Assembly: GCF_000423525.1 (NCBI RefSeq)
Contig: NZ_AUID01000024.1
Span: 1-36,951, forward strand
From: Proteocatella sphenisci DSM 23131
GTDB lineage: Bacteria; Bacillota; Clostridia; Peptostreptococcales; Filifactoraceae
Reading direction: 5' to 3'
DNA length: 36,951 nucleotides
Within the stretch, counting starts at the first letter, position 1, and every line of letters starts with the position of its first letter. The translations under genes and the position numbers were made by a program. The notes below the pieces were generated by a model that saw only the letters and a list, made by a program, of their open reading frames with translations, was not told the origin of the DNA and ran no database searches. This document shows, in pieces, positions 17,402 through 24,419 of the stretch.

Positions 17402-18490
17402 ATGGAACAAAAAAACATACTGAACTATGACACCGTATCACTTGACAGCGAAAAAGGTCAACTTGTCATCATAAACCAGACAAGACTTCCATATGACATA
17501 GAAATACTTAGACTCAATACGCAAAAGCAGGTCTGGGATGCAATATACAGACTTGAAGTAAGAGGGGCGCCTGCAATAGGAATAGCCGGAGCAATAGGAG
17601 TATACCTTGCAGCAAAAGAAATAAAAGCAGATAACTTTGAAGAATTTTACAGCGAATTCGTAAAAGCCAAAGATTATCTTGATTCATCAAGACCAACGGC
17701 CGTAAATCTTTCATGGGCGCTTAACAGAATGGAAAAAATAGTTCTGGACAACAAGGACAAGTCGGTAGCAGAAATAGTAGAGCTTCTTCACAAAGAAGCA
17801 GTTGAGATAAAAGAAGAAGATACATGGGTATGTAAGACAATAGGAGAATACGGCCTTTCACTTGTAAAGCCGGGAGACGGACTTCTTACACACTGTAACG
17901 CAGGGCAGCTTGCTACTTCAAAATATGGAACAGCTACAGCGCCAATGTATCTTGGATACGAAAAAGGATATAACTTCAGAGTGTTTGCCGATGAGACAAG
18001 ACCGCTTCTTCAAGGAGCCAGACTTACAGCATTTGAGCTTCACTCAGCAGGAATAGACGTAACGCTTATCTGTGACAACATGGCGTCAAGCGTAATGAAA
18101 AAAGGCTGGATAGATGCGGTATTCGTAGGATGCGACAGAGTTGCAGTAAACGGAGACACGGCAAACAAGGTCGGAACATCAGGAGTAGGCATAATTGCAA
18201 AATACTACGGAGTTCCAATGTACATCTGTGCTCCAACTTCAACAATAGATATGAACTGCCCTACAGGTAAAGAAATACACATAGAAGAAAGACCTGCAGA
18301 AGAAATCACAGAAATGTGGTATAAAGAGAGAATGGCACCAGATGGAGTAAAAACATTCAATCCTGCTTTTGACGTGACGGATCATGAGTGCATAGCCGGA
18401 ATCATAACAGAGTACGGAATAGCTTACCCTCCATTTGAAGAATCTCTAAAGGCTATATTTGAGAAAAAGGCACAGGCAAAGGTAAAATAA
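17402..18490 (+). CDS. mtnA: S-methyl-5-thioribose-1-phosphate isomerase
   Basis: The 362-residue protein belongs to the eIF2B-like isomerase family and has the MtnA motifs: [14 protein letters not shown], the catalytic cysteine C165 in [19 protein letters not shown], and catalytic aspartate D245 in [18 protein letters not shown]. It converts the 1-phosphoaldose to the 1-phosphoketose (5-methylthioribulose-1-phosphate, or 5-deoxyribulose-1-phosphate). That is exactly the type of substrate used by the class II aldolase encoded next. It follows mtnK by 19 bases with an AAGGAG site. Family assignment is secure; which of the two sulfur/deoxy sugars is physiological is not decided by sequence. Confidence 0.94.
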   Translation: MEQKNILNYDTVSLDSEKGQLVIINQTRLPYDIEILRLNTQKQVWDAIYRLEVRGAPAIGIAGAIGVYLAAKEIKADNFEEFYSEFVKAKDYLDSSRPTAVNLSWALNRMEKIVLDNKDKSVAEIVELLHKEAVEIKEEDTWVCKTIGEYGLSLVKPGDGLLTHCNAGQLATSKYGTATAPMYLGYEKGYNFRVFADETRPLLQGARLTAFELHSAGIDVTLICDNMASSVMKKGWIDAVFVGCDRVAVNGDTANKVGTSGVGIIAKYYGVPMYICAPTSTIDMNCPTGKEIHIEERPAEEITEMWYKERMAPDGVKTFNPAFDVTDHECIAGIITEYGIAYPPFEESLKAIFEKKAQAKVK

Positions 18491-18524
18491 TTTATTGAAA
18501 CTCTCATACTAAGGAGGGGAAATT

Positions 18525-19382
18525 TTGATAACAGGATACAACAGCTTTAGATATTTATCAGATTATGAAGCTAAAAAGCAGATAATCGAAATAGGAAAGA
18601 GAATGTATGACAAGGGATTTGTAGCTTCAAACGATGGAAACATAAGCTGCAAAGTAGGTCCAAACATTATCTGGACAACACCTACAGGGGTGTCAAAAGG
18701 ATTCATGACCCCAGACATGCTCGTAAAGATGAACTTTGATGGAAAAGTACTGATGGGAAAACTGAAGCCATCTTCAGAAGTGAAGATGCACATAAGAGTA
18801 TATAACGAAAATCCAGATGTGATGGCAGTGACTCACGCGCATCCACCGGTAGCGACATCCTTTGCAATAGCAGGGATAAGCCTTGACAGAGCAATACTTC
18901 CAGAGGCAGTAGTAAACCTTGGATCAGTACCAATAGCTCACTACGCAACTCCTGGAAGCCAGGACGTGCCAGACTCTATAGCACCATATTGCAAATCGCA
19001 CAATGCAGTGCTGCTTGCAAACCACGGGGCACTCTCATGGGGAAAAGACCTTACAGAGGCATATCACAGACTGGAGTCGCTTGAATATTATGCGACAGTG
19101 CTTATGTATACAGGAAAAATAATAGGAAGAGCAAACGAGCTGAGCTGCAACCAGGTAAACGAACTGATTGACATAAGAGAACAGCTTGGAATAACATCAG
19201 GCGGCACACCGCCCTGCTCACTTAAAGAAACAAATACCTCAGACGTTGTAAAGACAGAAAAACCACTTACAGCTTCATATTCAGGATGCGCAGTATCATC
19301 TGTGAGCAGTGACAAAGAAGCTATAATAAGAGAGCTTACACAAAAGATAACGCAGCAGGTATTGGAAAGTCTAAAGAGGTAA
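18525..19382 (+). CDS. class II aldolase, methylthioribulose/deoxyribulose-1-phosphate aldolase with C-terminal encapsulation helix
   Basis: Residues 1 to about 222 are a fuculose-phosphate-aldolase-like domain. By alignment from memory, E85 (SSEVKMH) is the catalytic acid and H104, H106 (THAHPP) and H167 (ANHGALSWG) bind zinc. It should split the ketose-1-phosphate from MtnA into DHAP and methylthioacetaldehyde or acetaldehyde, as the Ald2/DrdA enzymes do. Unlike the usual protein of about 215 residues, it has a 60-residue extension. This is a Gly/Pro/Ser/Thr-rich linker (about 223-262) followed by an amphipathic helix (263-285) with I267, I268, L271, I275, V279, L280 and L283 on one face, typical of a microcompartment encapsulation peptide. 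The start is TTG with AAGGAGGGG upstream. The aldolase is therefore likely the signature enzyme inside the shell. Confidence 0.85.
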   Translation: MITGYNSFRYLSDYEAKKQIIEIGKRMYDKGFVASNDGNISCKVGPNIIWTTPTGVSKGFMTPDMLVKMNFDGKVLMGKLKPSSEVKMHIRVYNENPDVMAVTHAHPPVATSFAIAGISLDRAILPEAVVNLGSVPIAHYATPGSQDVPDSIAPYCKSHNAVLLANHGALSWGKDLTEAYHRLESLEYYATVLMYTGKIIGRANELSCNQVNELIDIREQLGITSGGTPPCSLKETNTSDVVKTEKPLTASYSGCAVSSVSSDKEAIIRELTQKITQQVLESLKR

Positions 19383-19386
19383 CTAC

Positions 19387-20922
19387 GTGGATATAGGACA
19401 AAAAGATATAGAACTTATAGTGCAACAGGTGCTCAAAAATGTCGTGAGCCAATCTGCAGCAGCCCAAAGCAATAGCCAGCCAGAAGTAAAGACATACAGA
19501 CCAGGCGTTCCAGTACAGGAATTCAGCATGAAGTCACAGTATGCACCATCTTCACCGTATCCATCTTCATCTCAATCTTCAGCAGGGGATTATGGAGTAT
19601 TTGAAACGATGGATCAGGCTGTAGAAGCAGCATACCAGGCGCAAAAGATATATCAGGCTAAATTTCAGCTCAAAGACAGGGAACGTCTTATAAAAAGCAT
19701 AAGAGAAACAGGAATGAAAAACGTAGAAAAACTGGCGAGAATGTCAGTAGATGAAACCGGACTTGGAAGATACGAAGACAAGATACTTAAGAACACGCTT
19801 GTACTTGAAAGAACTCCAGGAACAGAATGCCTGAAGACAGAAGCCATCTCAGGAGATGATGGACTGACTATAATAGAACATGCTCCATATGGAGTAATAG
19901 GGTCTATAACTCCAGTTACAAATCCTACAGAGACGATAATAAATAACGTCATATCAATGATAGCAGGAGGAAACAGCGTAGTATTTAACGTACATCCAAG
20001 TGCAAAAGAAAGCTGCAGATTCGCAGTTCAGATGATAAACAAAGCGATAGAAGAAGTCGGCGGACCCAAAAATCTTGTATCAATGGTAAAACAGCCTACA
20101 CTCGATACAGTATCACAGCTCAGCAAAAACGATAAGGTAAGACTCATGGCGGGAACAGGCGGAATGCCAATGGTGCGTTCACTGCTTCAGTCAGGAAAAA
20201 AAGTAATCGGAGCAGGAGCAGGAAATCCACCGGTAATAGTAGATGAGACAGCAGACATAAAACGGGCAGCAGCAGAGATCTTCAAAGGAGCTTCATTTGA
20301 CAACAACGTTCTTTGTCTGGCTGAAAAAGAAGTATTCATTGTAGAGAGCGTTGCTACAGATTTTGTATACAACATGATTCAAGAAGGCGCATTTTTATTG
20401 AACGAATCACAGCTTGAAAAAATAATGAATCTGGTGCTGACATATGAAGAAACCCCAAATGGAAGAGAATATCACACAAGCAAAAACTGGGTAGGAAAAG
20501 ACGCAGGAAAAATGCTTGATGCCATAGGAATAAATGGAAAGAGCGACTGCAGACTTCTTATATGTGAAGTAGGGCCAAATCATCCATTTGTACTGTTGGA
20601 GCAGCTTATGCCAGTACTTCCTATAGTAAAATGCAAAAACCTTGACGAAGCGATAAAATTTGCAATGATTGCAGAGCACGGAAACAGACACACTGCTTCC
20701 ATGTTCTCACAAAGTATTAACAATCTTACCCGCTTTGCAAGAGAAGTAGAGACTACAATATTTGTAAAGAACGCGGCGACACTAGCAGGAGTTGGATTCG
20801 GAGGAGAAGGACATACTACGATGACAATAGCAGGACCGACAGGCGAAGGAATAACAAATGCAGTTTCATTCACAAGACAGAGAAGATGTGCCCTGAGCGA
20901 AGGCGGCTTCAGGATAATATAG
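19387..20922 (+). CDS. CoA-acylating aldehyde dehydrogenase, microcompartment type (PduP/EutE family)
   Basis: This 511-residue protein starts with an amphipathic helix (residues 5-20; I8, I11, V12, V15, L16, V19) and a Pro/Ser/Gln-rich linker up to about 65. That is the layout of an N-terminal encapsulation peptide. The catalytic domain follows, with the nucleophile C310 in DNNVLCLAEKEVF, and APYGVIGSITPVTNPTET and GFGGEGHTTMT as landmarks. It oxidises an aldehyde with NAD+ and CoA to the acyl-CoA. In this operon the aldehyde should be the aldolase product, (methylthio)acetaldehyde. The GTG start lies 4 bases after the aldolase stop; AGAGGT serves as ribosome binding site. Confidence 0.92.
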   Translation: MDIGQKDIELIVQQVLKNVVSQSAAAQSNSQPEVKTYRPGVPVQEFSMKSQYAPSSPYPSSSQSSAGDYGVFETMDQAVEAAYQAQKIYQAKFQLKDRERLIKSIRETGMKNVEKLARMSVDETGLGRYEDKILKNTLVLERTPGTECLKTEAISGDDGLTIIEHAPYGVIGSITPVTNPTETIINNVISMIAGGNSVVFNVHPSAKESCRFAVQMINKAIEEVGGPKNLVSMVKQPTLDTVSQLSKNDKVRLMAGTGGMPMVRSLLQSGKKVIGAGAGNPPVIVDETADIKRAAAEIFKGASFDNNVLCLAEKEVFIVESVATDFVYNMIQEGAFLLNESQLEKIMNLVLTYEETPNGREYHTSKNWVGKDAGKMLDAIGINGKSDCRLLICEVGPNHPFVLLEQLMPVLPIVKCKNLDEAIKFAMIAEHGNRHTASMFSQSINNLTRFAREVETTIFVKNAATLAGVGFGGEGHTTMTIAGPTGEGITNAVSFTRQRRCALSEGGFRII

Positions 20923-20938
20923 AAAAGCAGGTGCAATA

Positions 20939-21253
20939 ATGGCAATGGGATTTTTAGAAGTTGCGGGATATGGAACAGCGCTGTATGCAATGGACAAGGC
21001 GTGCAAGGCTACAGATATAAGAATTCTTGGCATTGATACCATCAATCCCAAGGACTCCAGTGCCAACATTCCCCTTACAGTACAGGTAAAGTTTGAAGGA
21101 AGCGTATCAGATGTAAAGATAGCTACAGAAGTGGCCCATGAGGCAGCGCTTAAGTTCAATACAGAAAAAGAGATAATAACTAGCGTAATTGATAATCCAT
21201 ACGAGGGAACATCTCAACTGGGAAAAATTACCAAGGTAAAAATAAACGGATAA
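20939..21253 (+). CDS. BMC-domain shell protein, divergent hexamer type
   Basis: This 104-residue protein has one BMC fold. The first strand and helix (GFLEVAGYGTALYAMDKACKA) and the VKIATEVAHEAALKF helix fit the family. The pore region is unusual: instead of the common KIGSG loop it reads INPKDSSANIP, so the hexamer pore should have a different size and charge. It differs clearly from the three other BMC proteins here. It starts 17 bases after the aldehyde dehydrogenase with AGGTG as ribosome binding site. It is a shell facet component; its cargo-specific role is unknown. Confidence 0.85.
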   Translation: MAMGFLEVAGYGTALYAMDKACKATDIRILGIDTINPKDSSANIPLTVQVKFEGSVSDVKIATEVAHEAALKFNTEKEIITSVIDNPYEGTSQLGKITKVKING

Positions 21254-21274
21254 CCATCAAATGGAGGTATCAAA

Positions 21275-21547
21275 ATGGCAGCAATAGGAATGATAGAAAC
21301 AAGAGGACTGACAGCATCAATCGAGGCAGCAGACGCAATGCTCAAATCAGCAGATGTAGAGCTGGTAGGCACAGAAAAAATCGGATCGGGCCTTATTACA
21401 GTAGTAGTAAGAGGAGAAGTAGGAGCAGTAAAAGCGGCTACAGAAGCTGGTGCAGAAGCAGCATCAAGACTTGGAGAACTGGTAAGCGTACACGTTATCG
21501 CCAGACCTCATGATGACACTGCAAAAATGCTTCCAGGAATGAAATAA
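21275..21547 (+). CDS. BMC-H shell protein, PduA/EutM-like, copy 1
   Basis: This is a 90-residue canonical hexameric shell protein: [10 protein letters not shown] start, edge-contact lysine in [10 protein letters not shown], pore loop KIGSG at residues 35-39, and [17 protein letters not shown] in the second half. It tiles the flat facets and its small pore should pass polar metabolites while holding back aldehyde. It is nearly identical to the product of the gene at 21975, so the two come from a recent duplication with the 140-residue BMC gene between them. GGAGG lies before the ATG. Confidence 0.95.
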   Translation: MAAIGMIETRGLTASIEAADAMLKSADVELVGTEKIGSGLITVVVRGEVGAVKAATEAGAEAASRLGELVSVHVIARPHDDTAKMLPGMK

Positions 21548-21555
21548 GCAGTATC

Positions 21556-21978
21556 ATGAAAAATACTAATTTCAGTGCAATAGGAGTAGTAGAAATAAAC
21601 TTCTTCACCAATGCCCTGATAGTACTTGATGAAATGCTCAAGGCATCAGATGTTCACCTTGTCTCAAGCGAAAAAAAGCTGGGCGGGAGAATGGTAACCA
21701 TAATAGTAGGTGGAGATACATCCTCAGTAAATGCAGCCGTAGAAGCAGCACTTGCAATGGGGGACAGGGTTGGAGAAGAGAATATAAAAGTAGCCGTTAC
21801 AATTTCAAATCCCCATCCAGAGATAAAAAGACTGCTAAACGCTGTGGACAGACCACGCGAAAGCAAACAAGAAGCAGCAACCGATGTGAATGCAGAAGCA
21901 GCCGATAAAGTTTCAGATGATAATGTTAAACAAACCAATCAAACCCAAAAACCAAAAACCAGGAGGACAAAATCATGA
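21556..21978 (+). CDS. BMC-H shell protein with a 45-residue charged tail
   Basis: This 140-residue protein has a BMC domain in about residues 5-95 and an extension from about 96 to the end. The pore loop is KLGGR (41-45), with an arginine where the PduA-like proteins have leucine, suggesting a more positive pore. The tail is hydrophilic, first Glu/Asp/Ala-rich and ending in KPKTRRTKS, and probably disordered; tails of this sort occur on PduK/EutK-like proteins. Its ribosome binding site is weak. The stop overlaps the next start by 4 bases (ATGA), so the two shell genes are translationally coupled and this one may be made in lower amount. Confidence 0.87.
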   Translation: MKNTNFSAIGVVEINFFTNALIVLDEMLKASDVHLVSSEKKLGGRMVTIIVGGDTSSVNAAVEAALAMGDRVGEENIKVAVTISNPHPEIKRLLNAVDRPRESKQEAATDVNAEAADKVSDDNVKQTNQTQKPKTRRTKS

Positions 21979-22247
21979 AAGCAGTAGGAATGATCGAAAC
22001 AAGAGGACTAGTAGCAGCAATAGAAGCAGCAGATGCAATGCTTAAATCAGCAGAAGTAGAGCTGGTAGGCACAGAAAAAATAGGTTCAGGACTAGTTACA
22101 GTAATCGTACAAGGAGATGTTGGAGCAGTTAAAGCAGCTACAGAAAGCGGAGCAGAAGCAGCATCAAGACTTGGAGAAGTAGTTTCAGTACACGTTATCC
22201 CAAGACCACACTCAGATATCGCGACAATACTGCCATTAATCAAGTAA
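21975..22247 (+). CDS. BMC-H shell protein, PduA/EutM-like, copy 2
   Basis: This is a 90-residue canonical hexamer protein with the same pore loop (KIGSG at 35-39) as the gene at 21275. The two differ at a limited number of positions (for example MKAVGMIE versus MAAIGMIE, and a different last few residues). It is likely the bulk facet protein together with its twin. A strong GGAGG ribosome binding site lies before the ATG, inside the end of the preceding gene. A long hairpin follows it and separates the shell block from pduL. Confidence 0.95.
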   Translation: MKAVGMIETRGLVAAIEAADAMLKSAEVELVGTEKIGSGLVTVIVQGDVGAVKAATESGAEAASRLGEVVSVHVIPRPHSDIATILPLIK

Positions 22248-22258
22248 ATAAAGACTGT

Positions 22259-22296
22259 AGAAAACTGACTTTGTTTATTTGCGAAGTTAGTTTTCT
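22259..22296 (+). other. 13-bp intra-operon hairpin between shell genes and pduL
   Basis: AGAAAACTGACTT pairs with AAGTTAGTTTTCT (one G-U) around a 12-base loop. The right arm runs on into TTCTTAATA, a poor T-tract. It may act as a partial terminator or as a message-stabilising 3' end for the shell-protein part, raising shell protein over downstream enzymes. Confidence 0.65.
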
Positions 22297-22330
22297 TTCT
22301 TAATATGAAGCAGTTTGAAAGAGGTGTCAT

Positions 22331-22981
22331 ATGAATACACAAAACCTTATAGATCAGATTACAGAGCTGGTACTTGCCGAAATAGGAAAAATAAACGATG
22401 CACAAAGCCTTATTCCAGTGGGGATTTCAGCAAGGCACGTTCACCTTTCACAAGAAGACGTAGAAATACTGTTTGGAAAAGGGCATCAGCTTACATTTCT
22501 TAAATCTCTCAGCCAGCCAGGACAGTTTGCCGCGCAGGAAACGGTTAACCTGACGGGGCCAAGAGGCAGCATCGAAAAAGTAAGGATACTGGGACCTGTG
22601 CGTTCTCATCTTCAGATGGAGATTTCACTTTCAGATGCAAGAATACTGGGAATAAATCCTCCAATAAGAGAATCAGGAGATATAGAAAACACTCCAGGGC
22701 TCAAGATAAGCGGACCAAAAGGAGAAATACACGCACAAAAAGGTGCAATAATAGCGGAAAGACACGCACACATGTCAGACATGCAGGCAGCAGCTTTTGG
22801 AATAGCAGACGGAGACTATATAAGAGTATTTGTTGAAGGCAAAAACGGCGGAGTCATGCAGAGAGTAAAAGTACGTGCAAAAAACAGTTACGCCCTCGAT
22901 CTTCACATAGATACAGATAACGCAAACGCATTTGCGCTCAAGCAGGGACAGATGCTCAGATTTGAGAAAATAGAAAAATAA
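22331..22981 (+). CDS. pduL: phosphotransacylase PduL with N-terminal encapsulation helix
   Basis: This 216-residue protein belongs to the PduL family, structurally unrelated to Pta. Two zinc-binding motifs are seen: SARHVHLS with H36 and H38, and ERHAHMS with H145 and H147. Residues 4-21 form an amphipathic helix (L6, I7, I10, L13, V14, I18) before the catalytic domain, which is the known encapsulation peptide position of PduL. It exchanges CoA for phosphate on the acyl-CoA made by the aldehyde dehydrogenase, recycling CoA within the shell and releasing an acyl-phosphate that can yield ATP. No acyl kinase gene is in the window. AGAGGTG precedes the ATG. Confidence 0.94.
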   Translation: MNTQNLIDQITELVLAEIGKINDAQSLIPVGISARHVHLSQEDVEILFGKGHQLTFLKSLSQPGQFAAQETVNLTGPRGSIEKVRILGPVRSHLQMEISLSDARILGINPPIRESGDIENTPGLKISGPKGEIHAQKGAIIAERHAHMSDMQAAAFGIADGDYIRVFVEGKNGGVMQRVKVRAKNSYALDLHIDTDNANAFALKQGQMLRFEKIEK

Positions 22982-23003
22982 AAAGAGCGAAGGAGTGATA
23001 AAC

Positions 23004-23264
23004 ATGATTTTAGGAAAAGTAGTTGGAACAGTTGTATCCACAAGAAAGTGCGAAAACCTCGTAGGATACAGGTTATTAACAATAAGACCTATGTATGGAA
23101 ACAAAGACGAAATATTTGTTGCAGCAGACAAACTCGGAGCAGGAATCGGGGAATGCGTGCTGATTACAACTGATAACACCACACAACATGCCCTGGAAAG
23201 TGCAGCTCCTTTAGATGCTCTTGTTGTTGGAATAGTAGACTCAATACCACAGATAGAAGAATAG
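23004..23264 (+). CDS. BMC-P pentamer vertex protein (EutN/CcmL family)
   Basis: This is an 86-residue protein with the EutN/CcmL pattern: LGKVVGTVVSTRK at the N-terminus, YRLLTIRP, GAGIGECVLIT and a C-terminal DALVVGIVDSI. Pentamers of this family cap the twelve vertices of the shell. The ATG at 23004 has AAGGAG eight bases upstream and is preferred over the GTG at 22995. It is the only vertex gene visible in the operon, enough for one shell type. Confidence 0.93.
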   Translation: MILGKVVGTVVSTRKCENLVGYRLLTIRPMYGNKDEIFVAADKLGAGIGECVLITTDNTTQHALESAAPLDALVVGIVDSIPQIEE

Positions 23265-23284
23265 TCTTTGAGGGGGATAATTAA

Positions 23285-24418
23285 ATGAAAAAAATCAAAA
23301 TACTCGCGGTGCAAGATCCAGCAGTAAGTGTATATGTAGACAGCAAACTGGATGTGCTTAAAAAATTCCCCAAAAAAGATGTTGAGGTAGAATTTGACAT
23401 AATATCATGGGATGAATACTTTGACACCATGATGAAATCCTTTCAAGGAAGTGCAGACTACGATATCGTAATGATAGCAGGCCATCTCTGGCTCAGAGAT
23501 TTTGCAGAAAAAGGATACCTTCAGGAAATAAACTATGATTTTGAAGACATACTTCCTGTCATAGCAAAAGAAATGCAGTACAAAGAAAAGACATATCTGT
23601 CACCGTCATTTTGTGATGGCCACATGATAGTATACAGAAAAAGTGCAGTAAAACAGGCAACAGGAAAACTGCCAGGAGAAATAATGACGGCAGACGAATT
23701 TTTGGATATCGCCGAAAAATTACATAAGGCAGGATACCAGCGCCCAGTTGCACTAAAAGCGGCCCAGTCAGAGATACTGCTTGATGCACTGCCATATCTG
23801 AGGAGCGGCGGAAAAGATTTGTATATTCAGACTGAGACTGGAATAAAATGCAATATTTCAGAACTCGAAAATGAACTTGAAAAATATGTATCTCTAAAAA
23901 AGTTTGCACCAGAAGGCACAAATGCCTATGGAAATGATGACATAAAAGAGATGCTTTCAGATAAAAAAATAGTGATGGCAACTACATGGAGCGGACAGCT
24001 TGGAGTAGTGATGAAAGACTGTAAAGAAAAAGAAGACATGGGATTTGCTACCTTTGATACCGCATGGAACGTCACATGGTCATTCGCAATAACAAGCGTA
24101 AGTAAGAACAAAGAAGACGCACAGGCACTTCTTGAGTACCTAAGATCCCCGGAGATAGACGCCCTTGCAGGTGAATGCTCAGGAGCTCCGGTAAGAAAAT
24201 GCAACTATATAAGTGGAGCGGACAGATACCCATGGTACAAAGTCCAGCTCAAGATGATAGAAGAATATGCAAAACCATTTCCAGCTGTTCCAGAAGCAGG
24301 AGAGATGAATGGAGTGCTCTACGACGCAATATACAGCGCATTCACAGGAGAAAAGAGCATAAAGCAGGTTCTTAGTGAAGCACAGACAAAGACAGATTCC
24401 ATTTCGGAAAGGAGCTAA
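23285..24418 (+). CDS. solute-binding-protein family 1-like protein without a signal peptide
   Basis: This 377-residue protein has the fold signature of family 1 extracellular solute-binding proteins: KKIKILAVQDPAVSVYVD start, YDIVMIAGHLWLRDFAEKGY, and VMATTWSGQLGVVM. It begins directly at the mature domain, with no hydrophobic leader and no lipobox cysteine. GAGGGGG lies properly before the ATG, and no upstream in-frame extension supplies a signal, since the vertex-protein stop lies only 20 bases away. It should therefore be cytoplasmic. It sits between the vertex gene and the flavoprotein, far from the importer of the operon, which has its own receptor. A cytosolic binder, sensor or chaperone of a pathway sugar or sugar phosphate is conceivable; its role is unknown. 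Confidence 0.8.
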   Translation: MKKIKILAVQDPAVSVYVDSKLDVLKKFPKKDVEVEFDIISWDEYFDTMMKSFQGSADYDIVMIAGHLWLRDFAEKGYLQEINYDFEDILPVIAKEMQYKEKTYLSPSFCDGHMIVYRKSAVKQATGKLPGEIMTADEFLDIAEKLHKAGYQRPVALKAAQSEILLDALPYLRSGGKDLYIQTETGIKCNISELENELEKYVSLKKFAPEGTNAYGNDDIKEMLSDKKIVMATTWSGQLGVVMKDCKEKEDMGFATFDTAWNVTWSFAITSVSKNKEDAQALLEYLRSPEIDALAGECSGAPVRKCNYISGADRYPWYKVQLKMIEEYAKPFPAVPEAGEMNGVLYDAIYSAFTGEKSIKQVLSEAQTKTDSISERS

Positions 24419-24419
24419 T

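Noticed and set aside
16147-18490. Classical methionine salvage locus
   Set aside because: Only mtnK and mtnA are present. Dehydratase, enolase/phosphatase and dioxygenase genes are missing, and an aldolase and BMC genes follow directly.
20939-23264. Standard propanediol or ethanolamine microcompartment
   Set aside because: No diol dehydratase, ethanolamine ammonia-lyase, glycyl radical enzyme, reactivase or B12 genes are in the operon.
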